A stretch of 30,405 nucleotides of DNA from JBEICQ01 sp046297395. GTDB taxonomy: Bacteria > Bacteroidota > Bacteroidia > UBA4408. The translations under genes were made by a program, and so were the position numbers. Shown in pieces: positions 6,776 through 15,315 of the stretch (position 1 is its first letter; every line of letters starts with the position of its first letter). The notes beneath the pieces were generated by a model, which was given only the letters and a program-made list of their open reading frames with translations, made no database searches and had not been told where the DNA came from. The stretch covers positions 1 to 30,405 of the forward strand of contig JBKCNM010000024.1 of the NCBI GenBank assembly GCA_046297395.1, given 5' to 3'.

Positions 6776-8402
6776 TATCTTCCTGCTTGCCGGAGTTCTC
6801 CTGCTCTCTGCCTGTGCTCAGGTGGTGGCGCCCTCAGGTGGACCGGCCGATGTGAAACCCCCTGAACTTGTCTCTTCCGATCCTGCCTTCCTGAGTAAAA
6901 ATTTTTCGGGCAACCGGATGAAGATTCGATTCAATGAATATATCACACTCAACGATGCCTCTTCTCAACTCATCATCTCCCCTCCTTTTAAAAATCCTCC
7001 TTCCCTGAAAACAAGAGGGAAAATCCTCGATGTTTCCTGGGAAGATACACTAAGAAAAAATACCACCTATGTGTTTCAGTTCGGAAAAGCGGTAGCCGAC
7101 ATCACCGAAGGCAATGCCGCAACTTCTCTTCGCATGGTTTTTTCTACAGGCAGTTTTATCGACACCGGTATGGTTTGGGGAAATGTGCTACAAGCAAATA
7201 ACAAACAAGCCTGTAAGGATTTTACTGTTATGTTATATGACAGCCTCGCAGCAGACAGAGATTCTTTCGTGTCAAAATCGCTTCCTTCCTACTTTGGACG
7301 AAGTGCAGAAGATGGTAGTTTCTCCATCAGCAATGTAAGAAGCGGCACTTACCGGGTGGCGGCACTCAAGGATGGCAATAACAATTACCTGTATGACGAT
7401 GCTTCTGAGACCTTTGCCTTTGCCGATCAACCGGTACTTGTTAGAGGTGATTCAGCAAGAGTTGCACTCGATGCATTTACGGCGGTTCCCATAAAACAAT
7501 ACCTGAAGAAACATGATTTCACCACACCCCAACTCTTTCGATTTGTAATGAACAAACCCATGGCATCTTTTGAAATCAGGCAAACGGGCTGTGCCGATAT
7601 GGATGCTTACGGATACCGGGAATTTACCCCCGGTGCCGACTCTGCAAGGGTGTGGTTCAGCGATAGCCTGCATTGCGATTCTGTTCATCTTTTGCTTGTG
7701 TGTGATGGAGTGGTGACAGATACCCTGCACGAATCCCTCAAAAAAATGAGTATGAAAAACCGGGGAAAAGGTAAGGCAGTGATGCCATCAAAAGTAATCA
7801 AAGGTACTTTTTTGCTTTCATCAGAAAAATCGGTCGGACCCGGAGAGGGTTTGCGGATGCAGTTTCCGGTACCGGCCATCCGACAATTGCCCGGTAAAGC
7901 TTGGCTGGGTTTAGGAAAAGATTCTATTCCTGCCATATTTGTCCCTGCCGACAGCACAGGCTATGGCTGGAAATTGGAAGCAAAACTTTTAGCAGACACA
8001 TTTTACAGGTTACATGCATTACCCGGTGCATTTTTGATGCGCAATGGTAAAACCTCTGATACACTCAGAACAACATTTAAGTTAATGAATACAGAGGAAA
8101 CAGGTAATATTGTGTTGCAGGTGCAGCACACCTCTCCTCATCCGGTATTGTGTATGCTCATGGATGGTACAGGTAAAATCATCCGTAAAAACACCCTTAA
8201 AAACCGGGAGGAAACACTTAGTTATGATTTGTTGCTACCGGGGAAATACAAGCTGGAAGCCATCGAAGACAAAAATGCGAATGGGCGGTGGGATACGGGC
8301 GATTTTTTTAAAAACCTGCAACCCGAAACCGTTTGGAAATTTGGAGAAGAGATTGAAGTGCGGGCCTCATGGGAAATTGAGAAACGATGGGAAATAAAAT
8401 AA
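6717..8402 (+). CDS. Ig-like (Big_5) domain lipoprotein
   Basis: The frame is 561 residues from the first ATG, which lies 59 bases inside msrC. A lipoprotein signal is clear, with hydrophobic IFLLAGVLLL followed by lipobox LSAC (Cys33 in this numbering). A TTG at 6756, giving a short MSLRCF n-region, is a good alternative start with only a 20-base overlap. After the lipid cysteine comes VAPSGGPADVKPP and a Big_5-like Ig domain (about 45-145), then a carboxypeptidase-regulatory-like fold with GSFSISNVRSGTYRV (about 205-240). The C-terminal GKYKLEAIEDKNANGRWDTG segment repeats that theme. This architecture is widespread in Bacteroidota as an uncharacterised outer-membrane or surface lipoprotein. 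The function is unknown; localisation is inferred from the lipobox. Confidence 0.85.
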   Translation: MKQMVYICKPLPALSLRCFNIFLLAGVLLLSACAQVVAPSGGPADVKPPELVSSDPAFLSKNFSGNRMKIRFNEYITLNDASSQLIISPPFKNPPSLKTRGKILDVSWEDTLRKNTTYVFQFGKAVADITEGNAATSLRMVFSTGSFIDTGMVWGNVLQANNKQACKDFTVMLYDSLAADRDSFVSKSLPSYFGRSAEDGSFSISNVRSGTYRVAALKDGNNNYLYDDASETFAFADQPVLVRGDSARVALDAFTAVPIKQYLKKHDFTTPQLFRFVMNKPMASFEIRQTGCADMDAYGYREFTPGADSARVWFSDSLHCDSVHLLLVCDGVVTDTLHESLKKMSMKNRGKGKAVMPSKVIKGTFLLSSEKSVGPGEGLRMQFPVPAIRQLPGKAWLGLGKDSIPAIFVPADSTGYGWKLEAKLLADTFYRLHALPGAFLMRNGKTSDTLRTTFKLMNTEETGNIVLQVQHTSPHPVLCMLMDGTGKIIRKNTLKNREETLSYDLLLPGKYKLEAIEDKNANGRWDTGDFFKNLQPETVWKFGEEIEVRASWEIEKRWEIK

Positions 8403-8637
8403 TTCAAAGCTGCGCGAAGGAAATTTTCCTTTCATTGAAATGAAAGTAGCAGCTACACCTGTTAACGATTTTTTTGTATGTAAGCATGTAAACTCTTTCA
8501 GGGAGGAAAAGAAAATGCAAGTCAAATGAAACTACTATTTGCTTTATCTTTTTTCAGAAACCATGAGCAGACAGTTGTCTGCAGGCATGTACGGGAAATC
8601 AGTCCGTTTGGGAAATAAAATCCCTGACAGTTGTGCT
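8403..8637. other. Spacer between convergent genes with two palindromes
   Basis: This gap lies between the lipoprotein gene and the PAS gene, which end facing each other. It holds a palindrome AAGGAAA-T-TTTCCTT (8417-8431) and a second one GCAGACA-GT-TGTCTGC (8567-8582). Neither has a proper T-tract. A 29-codon frame (8440-8529) is the only small open frame I noted. I see no clear terminator for either gene. Confidence 0.45.
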
Positions 8638-9636
8638 TTATTGAGAAGCAATATGAGTCATTTGTCGAATCATATCATCGAGTTCAGCTGAAGCATCCCT
8701 CAGGTTTTTAAGGATAGCAACTGCCTCATCCCCGCGTAAATCATCAATATCCTGTATGGTATTTACCAATCCCATGATTCTTGCCAAGGGGCCCCGCACT
8801 TTATGAGAATTAAAAAATGCCAATTCACTTAGTCTTCGGTTTTTGTCAAGGAGATTTTTTTCTATCGTTTTTCTGGAGGTAATATCTGTTAATCCTCCAA
8901 TCATTTTAATGGCATGCCCCTCCTCATTGCGAATAAAAATTCCTTTGTCATGAACGATGGCATATTGTCCGTCGCGTTTAAGAAAACGGTATTCATCGGT
9001 ACGGAGTTGCACTTGCTCATCGCGCATGGCGCGGCGGGTTTCGGCAACCACACGGTCTTTGTCATCAGGATGTAAATGCAGGTTCCAGAAGTCCAGGGCT
9101 TTCATCTCCTGAAAATCATCAAAGCCAAAGGTGTTCGACAAACCATCAATCCAGGATATCTGGTTTTCTAAAATATCATATTCGTACACTGCATCATTGG
9201 TAGCCCTGCTTACCAAAGCCAACCGCTCCTCGTTTTTCTTGAGTTTATTTTTTACATTCACCTCTTCCGTTACATCAAATCCGATAAACCAAAATGGGAT
9301 GTCGCGCAATACAGGCTCCAGGCGTTTGCGCACAATCCAGTTGATGAGCCTTGGCTCGCCGCTGCTGTGGAGACAGTTCACTTGATGAAAAGAAATAGAA
9401 CCTGATTCATATTGGTCAAAATAATTGGAAAACTGTTGCTTCAGCTTGGGTGAAGGCAACAATACAGAAAGCATGTCGGTGGAGTTGGAAAGCTTGTCCT
9501 GCATACCATAACCCAAAACCTGTGTGGTCTTCTGATTTAAAAACTTCAGGCAGAATGTTCCGTCCATACCAATGAGCAGGCAAGGAAATTCATCTAAAAT
9601 TTTTGCGATGGCAATCTCGGTATGATCCATAAACAT
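8638..9636 (-). CDS. PAS-domain sensor ending in an H-box, no kinase ATPase domain
   Basis: The 332 residues hold two PAS folds. The first spans about 10-125, followed by IGFDVTEE at its end. The second, PAS_3-like, spans about 137-257 with HPDDKDRVV and GGLTDITSRKTIEK. After a helix comes FFNSHKVRGPLARIMGLV, which resembles a histidine-kinase H-box with His278. The protein then stops after about 50 residues; no HATPase_c N, G1 or G2 box follows. It could sense a ligand or redox state and act as a phosphotransfer or dimerisation partner for another kinase. Similar short PAS-HisKA proteins exist in Bacteroidota, so it need not be a broken gene. No response regulator is adjacent. An alternative start is Met3 (9630). 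No signal peptide or membrane span is seen, so it is probably cytosolic. Confidence 0.85.
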   Translation of the reverse strand: MFMDHTEIAIAKILDEFPCLLIGMDGTFCLKFLNQKTTQVLGYGMQDKLSNSTDMLSVLLPSPKLKQQFSNYFDQYESGSISFHQVNCLHSSGEPRLINWIVRKRLEPVLRDIPFWFIGFDVTEEVNVKNKLKKNEERLALVSRATNDAVYEYDILENQISWIDGLSNTFGFDDFQEMKALDFWNLHLHPDDKDRVVAETRRAMRDEQVQLRTDEYRFLKRDGQYAIVHDKGIFIRNEEGHAIKMIGGLTDITSRKTIEKNLLDKNRRLSELAFFNSHKVRGPLARIMGLVNTIQDIDDLRGDEAVAILKNLRDASAELDDMIRQMTHIASQ

Positions 9637-9702
9637 GGGTTTAAGTGGGTTTACTCTTCTCCACAGGTGCGAGCGGGCGTATGTTTACCACTCTGCTTAC
9701 CT

Positions 9703-9710
9703 TATCTTTG
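9703..9710 (+). promoter_or_regulatory. Probable -7 box of the alpha/beta hydrolase gene
   Basis: TATCTTTG matches TAnnTTTG. No good TTTG partner lies 17-23 bases upstream. The box ends 6 bases before the chosen ATG at 9717, so the transcript would have almost no leader. Confidence 0.45.
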
Positions 9711-9716
9711 TATCAA

Positions 9717-10553
9717 ATGTATAAAAATTACATTCTAAAGGCAAGCGTCCCCGGCCGCGATATCTGTTTGGATCTTGCCATTCCCTCCGGCAAAGGACCA
9801 TTTCCGGTGGTCATGTTTTTACACGGATTCAAGGGATTTAAAGATTGGGGGCATTTCAATGCCGTTTCTTCCTCCCTTGTTGACGCGGGAATCGCCTGTT
9901 GTAAATTTAATTTTTCGCACAATGGTACACATCCTTCCTCCCCCGATGTGTTTTGCTGTTTGGAAGCTTTTGCAGAAAACAATTATTCCCTGGAGCAAGA
10001 GGATTGCAGCAGAATATTGCAATGGCTCAAAACACACGAGCCTCTGCAATCTATCCTGGACATCAACCGAATTTACCTGCTCGGACATAGCCGGGGTGGA
10101 GCCATGGGCATCTTGTTTGCCGCTGCCAACCCTGAGATAAAAAAACTTGTTACATGGGCCGCAGTAGCCGATCTGGAAGCCCGCATGGCAATCAAACAAC
10201 ATCGCTATTGGCGCGATAAGGGCGTGATCTTTACCTTCAATGCCCGCACCAACCAGCACATGCCCATGAATTATCAGTTCTACCTTGATTATGCTGCTCA
10301 AAAAGACAGATTCAATGTGTTGGACAAAGCTGCAAGCATCCATATTCCATGGCTTATTTTACATGGGGTGCGCGACGAAAGTGTAAAAATTAACGAAGCC
10401 AGAATGCTGAGTGCTGCCAATAAAAATGCCGTGCTGCAAGAAATTCCTCTGGCAGGACACACCTTTGGTGTGTCGCATCCCTATAACGGGAGCATGCCTG
10501 ATACTGCCGAAAAAGTATTGGCAAAGACGATTGCCTTTTTGAAGGAGAACTAA
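9717..10553 (+). CDS. Alpha/beta hydrolase of the dienelactone hydrolase/BAAT-like type
   Basis: I use ATG 9717 (MYKNYILKAS, 278 residues). An upstream in-frame ATG at 9645 overlaps the putative promoter and adds unconserved sequence. The fold signature is clear: oxyanion-region VVMFLHGFKGFKDWG (31-45), nucleophile elbow LLGHSRGG with Ser125, acid Asp220 in LHGVRDESV and His248 in LAGHTFG. There is no signal peptide, so it should be cytosolic. The substrate cannot be read from the sequence; an ester or acyl-peptide hydrolase is likely. It ends 7 bases short of the convergent pyrG gene, so the two transcripts must overlap at their 3' ends unless termination occurs inside the genes. Confidence 0.88.
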   Translation: MYKNYILKASVPGRDICLDLAIPSGKGPFPVVMFLHGFKGFKDWGHFNAVSSSLVDAGIACCKFNFSHNGTHPSSPDVFCCLEAFAENNYSLEQEDCSRILQWLKTHEPLQSILDINRIYLLGHSRGGAMGILFAAANPEIKKLVTWAAVADLEARMAIKQHRYWRDKGVIFTFNARTNQHMPMNYQFYLDYAAQKDRFNVLDKAASIHIPWLILHGVRDESVKINEARMLSAANKNAVLQEIPLAGHTFGVSHPYNGSMPDTAEKVLAKTIAFLKEN

Positions 10554-10560
10554 ATCAAAA

Positions 10561-12207
10561 TCAATTGTTGTTGTGGGCAGATCCCTTAGAGGAAACCCCT
10601 GCACCGGCATGGCTCATGGCTGCTTTTACAAAGCCGATAAAAAGCGGATGCGGACGCTCCACCGTACTCTTATATTCCGGATGAAACTGAACTCCAACAA
10701 AAAAAGGATGTGCCGGAATTTCCATGATCTCCACCAATCCCTGTTCAGGATTTATTCCCGTGGCCATCATACCTGCCTGCTCAAAATCCTGCAGGTAATG
10801 GTTGTTGAACTCATACCTGTGGCGATGCCTTTCCTTGATCACTTCATTCTGATAAACATGATATGCAATAGAAGGCTTGGAAATGCTGCAGGGATATGCC
10901 CCGAGACGCATGGTACCTCCTTTATTTTTTATTTTCTTCTGCTCCTCCATCAGGTCAATGACCGGATGAGGGGTAGCAGCATCCATTTCGATGGAGTGGG
11001 CTTTTTGCAGTCCCATTACATTGCGTGCAAACTCAATCACTGCACATTGCATACCCAGACAAATTCCGAGAAATGGAATCTGCAATTCCCGTGCTACGCG
11101 AATGGCTTCTATCTTGCCGTCGATGCCGCGGTTTCCAAACCCCGGAGCCACAAGCACCCCCTGCAAATGCCTGAGTTTTGAGGCTGCATTGCGTGCATTG
11201 ATCTCTTCACTGTGAATCCAGTGCAATTCCACCTTTACATGGTTGTGCACGCCGGCATGTATAAATGCCTCTACGATGGATTTATAAGCATCTTTAAGTT
11301 CAATATACTTACCCACCAAACCGATGTGCACCGTTGAAGTTGGATTGTGAAGACGGGCAATAAACTGCTCCCATTCTTTTAGTTCGGGCCTGTTTTTTAC
11401 AGGCAAGCCCATCTTGTTGAGCACCACAACATCGAGTTCCTCTTCCCTCATAATCAATGGCACATCATAAATGCTGCTGGCATCAATGGATTCTATCACA
11501 GCCTCTGTACTCACATTGCAGAACAGGGCTATTTTACGCCGGATTTCATCATTTAAATGATGTTCGGTGCGGCATACAAGCACATCAGGCTGCACACCGT
11601 ACTCCAGCAACATTTTTACCGAATGCTGAGTGGGCTTTGTCTTGAGCTCTCCTGCCGCTGCCAAATAAGGCAAAAGCGTGAGGTGAATAACCACCGCCTG
11701 GTTGCCCAGCTCCCATTTCATCTGCCTTACCGCTTCAACAAAGGGGAGCGATTCAATATCGCCAACCGTTCCTCCGATTTCAGTAATCACAAAGTCATAA
11801 TCACCGTCCTTGGCAAGCAGACGGATGCGGAATTTAATTTCATCCGTGATATGGGGAATCACCTGTACCGTTTTTCCCAGAAAAATCCCCTGTCTTTCTT
11901 TTTCAATCACGCTCTGGTAAATCCTGCCGGTGGTGATGTTGTTGGCCTGTGAAGTTGAGACATTCAAAAAACGCTCGTAATGACCGAGATCAAGATCTGT
12001 TTCTGCACCGTCTTCAGTTACATAACACTCTCCGTGCTCATAGGGATTAAGCGTTCCGGGATCTATGTTGATGTAAGGATCAAGTTTCTGGATGGTTACG
12101 CGGTATCCTCTTGCCTGCAAAAGTTTGGCGAGGGATGCTGAGATGATGCCTTTACCCAGTGAGGAGGTTACGCCTCCAGTGACAAATATGTAGCGGGTAA
12201 CCGACAT
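10561..12207 (-). CDS. pyrG: CTP synthase (glutamine-hydrolysing)
   Basis: The 548-residue protein is full length. The N-terminal amidoligase domain begins with YIFVTGGVTSSLGKG (P-loop, residues 6-20) and includes the conserved DPYINIDPGT and GGTVGDIES segments. The C-terminal class I glutamine amidotransferase domain (about 293-530) has nucleophile Cys383 in GICLGMQCAV and the VQFHPEY triad element. It makes CTP from UTP, ATP and glutamine, supplying RNA and phospholipid synthesis. The tail after residue 535 (AGAGVSSKGSAHNNN) is a short unstructured extension. A -7 box lies just upstream, and a divergent gene starts about 220 bases away. Confidence 0.98.
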   Translation of the reverse strand: MSVTRYIFVTGGVTSSLGKGIISASLAKLLQARGYRVTIQKLDPYINIDPGTLNPYEHGECYVTEDGAETDLDLGHYERFLNVSTSQANNITTGRIYQSVIEKERQGIFLGKTVQVIPHITDEIKFRIRLLAKDGDYDFVITEIGGTVGDIESLPFVEAVRQMKWELGNQAVVIHLTLLPYLAAAGELKTKPTQHSVKMLLEYGVQPDVLVCRTEHHLNDEIRRKIALFCNVSTEAVIESIDASSIYDVPLIMREEELDVVVLNKMGLPVKNRPELKEWEQFIARLHNPTSTVHIGLVGKYIELKDAYKSIVEAFIHAGVHNHVKVELHWIHSEEINARNAASKLRHLQGVLVAPGFGNRGIDGKIEAIRVARELQIPFLGICLGMQCAVIEFARNVMGLQKAHSIEMDAATPHPVIDLMEEQKKIKNKGGTMRLGAYPCSISKPSIAYHVYQNEVIKERHRHRYEFNNHYLQDFEQAGMMATGINPEQGLVEIMEIPAHPFFVGVQFHPEYKSTVERPHPLFIGFVKAAMSHAGAGVSSKGSAHNNN

Positions 12208-12220
12208 GATGAATTCCCGA

Positions 12221-12228
12221 CAAAGGTA
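12221..12228 (-). promoter_or_regulatory. Probable -7 box of pyrG
   Basis: On the minus strand this reads TACCTTTG, matching TAnnTTTG. The -33 partner is poor. Transcription would start a few bases before the pyrG ATG, giving a very short leader. Confidence 0.45.
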
Positions 12229-12403
12229 AAAATTTTAGCCTTTCACACCCATAAAAAATCCTTCGCAAGAAAGATTGTACCTGTGCATGGCACATTTTCT
12301 TTGTGTACTTATGACCCAAAAAAATACAGGCCAAAACGAACATTGCCTATTATTACAAAGGGCTTAAAATACCCCGGTAAAAGTAAAGACATTGGAAATT
12401 TCA

Positions 12404-12411
12404 TATTTTTG
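12404..12411 (+). promoter_or_regulatory. Probable -7 box of the DUF2147 gene
   Basis: TATTTTTG matches TAnnTTTG, 17 bases before the start codon. No convincing TTTG box is found at the expected spacing. Confidence 0.42.
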
Positions 12412-12428
12412 AAACAGACAAACAATAC

Positions 12429-12896
12429 ATGATGAAAACCTACACATTTGTTTCTATTTTTCTTTTTTGTTCCTTCCTTCTATTGACAGGAAAAGCCGGT
12501 GAAAACATTCCGGAGAATAAGATTTTGGGGGTATGGGAGGTAGGCAGTGGAAAAGCCCGGGTGAAAATTTTTCAATACGGCCAAAAATTCGGAGGGCGCA
12601 TTGTTTGGCTGAAAGAGCCAAAATATCCCGACGGAACACCTAAGGTCGATAAAAATAATCCTGACGAAACCAAGCGACAGACTCCTTTACTGGGCTATAT
12701 GAACATGACCGGGTTTGTGGAGAAAGGTTCCGCCAAATTTGAAGAAGGAACTATTTATGATCCCGAAAACGGGAGCACCTACAACTGCACCGTTGAAATG
12801 ATAGACGACAACACCCTTGAAGTAAGAGGGTTTATTGGCGTATCCCTTTTCGGAAGGACCGACACCTGGAAACGGGTATTGCTTAAAAACAAATAA
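12429..12896 (+). CDS. DUF2147 family exported protein
   Basis: The 155 residues begin with a cleavable signal peptide (MMKTYTF plus hydrophobic run to about residue 23; Met2 at 12432 is an equal start choice). The mature part fits DUF2147, a small lipocalin-like beta domain. Typical elements are LGVWEVGSGKARVKIFQYG (about 33-51), GGRIVWLKEP and the C-terminal LEVRGFIGVSLFGRTDTWKR. The role of DUF2147 proteins is not known; they lie in the periplasm or outer membrane. The next gene starts 2 bases after the stop, so the two are almost certainly co-transcribed and may work together at the envelope. Confidence 0.88.
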   Translation: MMKTYTFVSIFLFCSFLLLTGKAGENIPENKILGVWEVGSGKARVKIFQYGQKFGGRIVWLKEPKYPDGTPKVDKNNPDETKRQTPLLGYMNMTGFVEKGSAKFEEGTIYDPENGSTYNCTVEMIDDNTLEVRGFIGVSLFGRTDTWKRVLLKNK

Positions 12897-12898
12897 GC

Positions 12899-13963
12899 AT
12901 GCGTATACAAACTACCCTTGGCTGCTTCTTGCTGCTTGTAACAAACGCACTTGCACAGCCTGACTCCCTGCTGATTCCACCCGAAGAAGATTTTAGCAAA
13001 TATGCAGATGTAGAAGAAGCACCCACCAAACGCTATTGTACATCAAAAGTCCTTGGCATCAGCCCATCCCGACTCATCACGCTGGCCTATGATTTTCAGG
13101 GAAGCAACACCCTGAATGCCGGAGCCCTTGAGCAATTTGCATATGAGAAGGCAGACATTCATAACAACCATGGCTTGAGGTTTGCCGCAAACTTTCCGGT
13201 AATATCCAATATGCGTTGGCTACTGAATCTGGGTGTAAACTACCTCGAACACAAATACAGCTTCAGAGGAGGGGCATGGCAGCATCCTTTGCAACAGAGT
13301 CTCATGCAAAATGGTTTGAGAAGTTACGGTTTCAATGCCACGCTGTTTAAGCCTTTCAACGAAACTTATTTTTCTATCGTTCAGGGCATGGCAGAGCTCA
13401 ACGGGGATCTTGCACTAAGTGATGTGCCATCATTGAATCAAACAAAACTAACGGCATCATTGATCGTCGGAAAAAAATACCACGACAGGCTCATGGCAGG
13501 CATAGGTTTATCGAGGGCTTACCGGGGCGGAGAATTGATTTATGTGCCGGTATTGTTGTACAACTATACCTCACCCGGGAAAAAGTGGGGAATTGAGGCT
13601 TTGCTTCCGGTACGCGCACATTTTCGCTACACCCTCAACGCACGCAACATGCTCTTTGCAGGATTTGAGTTGGAGGGGACCTCTTACCGACTCAATAACC
13701 TGATGCAAGCCAATCCCAACCTCGTCAACCGCCATATTGAGCTCAGGCGATCTGAACTTCGGCCAAGAATTGTGTATGATTTCTCCCTTTATCATTTCAT
13801 ATGGGTTTCTGTGCAGGCAGGCTACAGAATCAATTTCCGCAACGCACTCGATGAAGGAGAGTTTTATAGAAGTTCCTTCGGAAAAGAGATTCCCTATCTG
13901 AGTGAAAACAAACTAAGCAATACCTGGTACGGACAAATTTCCATCAATCTGGTTTCACCTTAA
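12899..13963 (+). CDS. DUF6268 family outer-membrane beta-barrel protein
   Basis: The 354 residues start with a signal peptide ending near ALAQ (about residue 19). The remainder alternates polar and hydrophobic residues in many amphipathic strands rich in Tyr, Asn and Arg, as expected for a transmembrane barrel. Examples are GLRFAANFPVISNMRWLLNL and AGYRINFRNALDEG. The architecture and motifs fit DUF6268, a Bacteroidota outer-membrane family of unknown function. It begins 2 bases after the DUF2147 gene, so the pair should be translated from one message. There is no TonB box or plug domain, so it is not a SusC-like receptor. Confidence 0.8.
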   Translation: MRIQTTLGCFLLLVTNALAQPDSLLIPPEEDFSKYADVEEAPTKRYCTSKVLGISPSRLITLAYDFQGSNTLNAGALEQFAYEKADIHNNHGLRFAANFPVISNMRWLLNLGVNYLEHKYSFRGGAWQHPLQQSLMQNGLRSYGFNATLFKPFNETYFSIVQGMAELNGDLALSDVPSLNQTKLTASLIVGKKYHDRLMAGIGLSRAYRGGELIYVPVLLYNYTSPGKKWGIEALLPVRAHFRYTLNARNMLFAGFELEGTSYRLNNLMQANPNLVNRHIELRRSELRPRIVYDFSLYHFIWVSVQAGYRINFRNALDEGEFYRSSFGKEIPYLSENKLSNTWYGQISINLVSP

Positions 13964-13967
13964 GATG

Positions 13968-13990
13968 AAATAAAATATTTGTTTTTATTT
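13968..13990. terminator. Possible AT-only terminator after the DUF6268 gene
   Basis: The arms AAATAAAA (13968-13975) and TTTTATTT (13983-13990) flank a 7-base loop, with more T after it. The stem has no G-C pair, so it is weak. It lies between two convergent genes and could act in either direction. Confidence 0.35.
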
Positions 13991-14146
13991 TATTGGTGAA
14001 GACTACCCATTTTTCATTGCCCTTCTTCTTGCATTCATCAATAGAAATTAATTTTTTATTTTTTTATTTTTCTTGATAAAATCATGTAAATCGAGTTCGA
14101 TTCGACCACTTGATTGCGGTACTCAGAAAGTCAAAAAAGGGGATGT

Positions 14147-15280
14147 TTATTTATACTGCAACCACCTCATTAAAAATTTATCATACACTTCGTAATAGGG
14201 CTTTTCAACTGCAGATTGATAAAAAATCATTTCCTTCACCAACAAGGCATCCAATCCCCTTTTTACTAATGCCGGTGTTCCCAATACATACTTTCCAATA
14301 AATAATTTTGATTGCGGTTGAAACACCTTCTCCTCACAAGCGATGGCTCTTAATAAATTCCATTGTGCAGTAGTCAAGAGATTTTTATACTGAAAAAATG
14401 TGCTTTCATTCAACTTTAATATGTCTATAGCCGTTTCATGAGCCACTGCTAAAGAGGTGTTAACTTTGTTTTTAGTAAATAAAGTAAAACAAAAATGTTG
14501 TGTGTAAAAGGTATGCAAGCCGGTCCAACTGCAAATAAAATCTAAGGCTTCGGTCTCTATTTTTCTGCCATGCTCTTGTAACTTCTTTTTAATAAAAAGT
14601 TGATAATCCTTTTGCTCAATATAACCCAAGTTTACATTGGTACAACTGGCAAAAAATGGACGCTTCGCCGAATTAAAAATTTGGTGCATCATTTTTTGAT
14701 TACTGCCACAAAAGATAAACGAGGTGTTTTTGAGTTGTTGTATTTGTGTTCTTAAAATGGCCTCTGTATTAGTTTCAGGATATTCCAATATTTGTTGAAA
14801 CTCATCAATAGCAAAAACCACCTTTATATTTTGCTGATCTAAAAATTGTAATATTTGCCCAATGGTGCTTTCCTTTTGTGTTTTGGTGTCAATGGTTAAG
14901 GAAAGTGATGGCGCACCGGAAAGTTCATCAAAAGTGATGGTTGGTCTAAATCGTTTAAAAAGTTCTGCAATTTTTTTACCCAGTTTTTTTTGCGGAGGAA
15001 ACTGGTTGTAAACAGCTGTCGCAATCATATTGGTAAATTCAGAAAGGTCTTTGGTGGCCAAAATATCCACATAAATGCACACCATTTTTGAATTGTTCTT
15101 ATGGGTATGAAATACATGATGAATAAGGCCGGTTTTACCCAATCTTCTTATGGAAAACAGCGCAATGTGTACCCCATTTTTAATCAATTGGTTCATTTGC
15201 TTTGTTTCTGCCACACGATTGCAAAAGTACTCAGGGCCTTTGTATACACTTGAGGGAAAGGGATTTATATCTTCTTTCAT
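14147..15280 (-). CDS. Orphan AAA-class ATPase (ATPase_2, archaeal-type)
   Basis: The 377-residue protein begins NPFPSSVYKGPEYFCNR, the usual entry into this family. A degenerate Walker A follows, IRRLGKTGL (residues 44-52, GKT kept). Walker B is VVFAIDE (154-160) and the sensor-1 strand is FIFCGSN (188-194). The C-terminal third (about 285-377) looks like a winged helix, ending LMRWLQYK, where related proteins carry DNA- or partner-binding modules. Families in Pfam ATPase_2 are STAND-like switches or DNA-associated ATPases, often mobile. The specific role here is unknown. Codons are clearly more A/T-rich than in neighbours, and the gene sits alone in a gene-poor pocket, so transfer is likely. 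Its promoter carries two palindromes and gives a leaderless transcript. Confidence 0.85.
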   Translation of the reverse strand: MKEDINPFPSSVYKGPEYFCNRVAETKQMNQLIKNGVHIALFSIRRLGKTGLIHHVFHTHKNNSKMVCIYVDILATKDLSEFTNMIATAVYNQFPPQKKLGKKIAELFKRFRPTITFDELSGAPSLSLTIDTKTQKESTIGQILQFLDQQNIKVVFAIDEFQQILEYPETNTEAILRTQIQQLKNTSFIFCGSNQKMMHQIFNSAKRPFFASCTNVNLGYIEQKDYQLFIKKKLQEHGRKIETEALDFICSWTGLHTFYTQHFCFTLFTKNKVNTSLAVAHETAIDILKLNESTFFQYKNLLTTAQWNLLRAIACEEKVFQPQSKLFIGKYVLGTPALVKRGLDALLVKEMIFYQSAVEKPYYEVYDKFLMRWLQYK

Positions 15281-15284
15281 GAGG

Positions 15285-15315
15285 CAAATTTATAAAACTA
15301 TTTGTATCATACAAA
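15285..15315 (-). promoter_or_regulatory. Promoter of the orphan ATPase gene, leaderless
   Basis: On the minus strand TTTG (15315-15312), 19 bases, then TAAATTTG (15292-15285) match the Bacteroidota consensus exactly. The -7 box ends 4 bases before the ATG, placing the expected start of transcription at or next to the start codon. Confidence 0.68.

Noticed and set aside
12152..12343. 63-codon minus-strand frame across the pyrG start
   Set aside because: Overlaps the conserved pyrG N-terminus in another frame and the pyrG promoter.
14085..14146. TCGAGTTCGATTCGA as a tRNA T-arm fragment
   Set aside because: The T-stem does not pair properly and no acceptor or anticodon arm can be found nearby.
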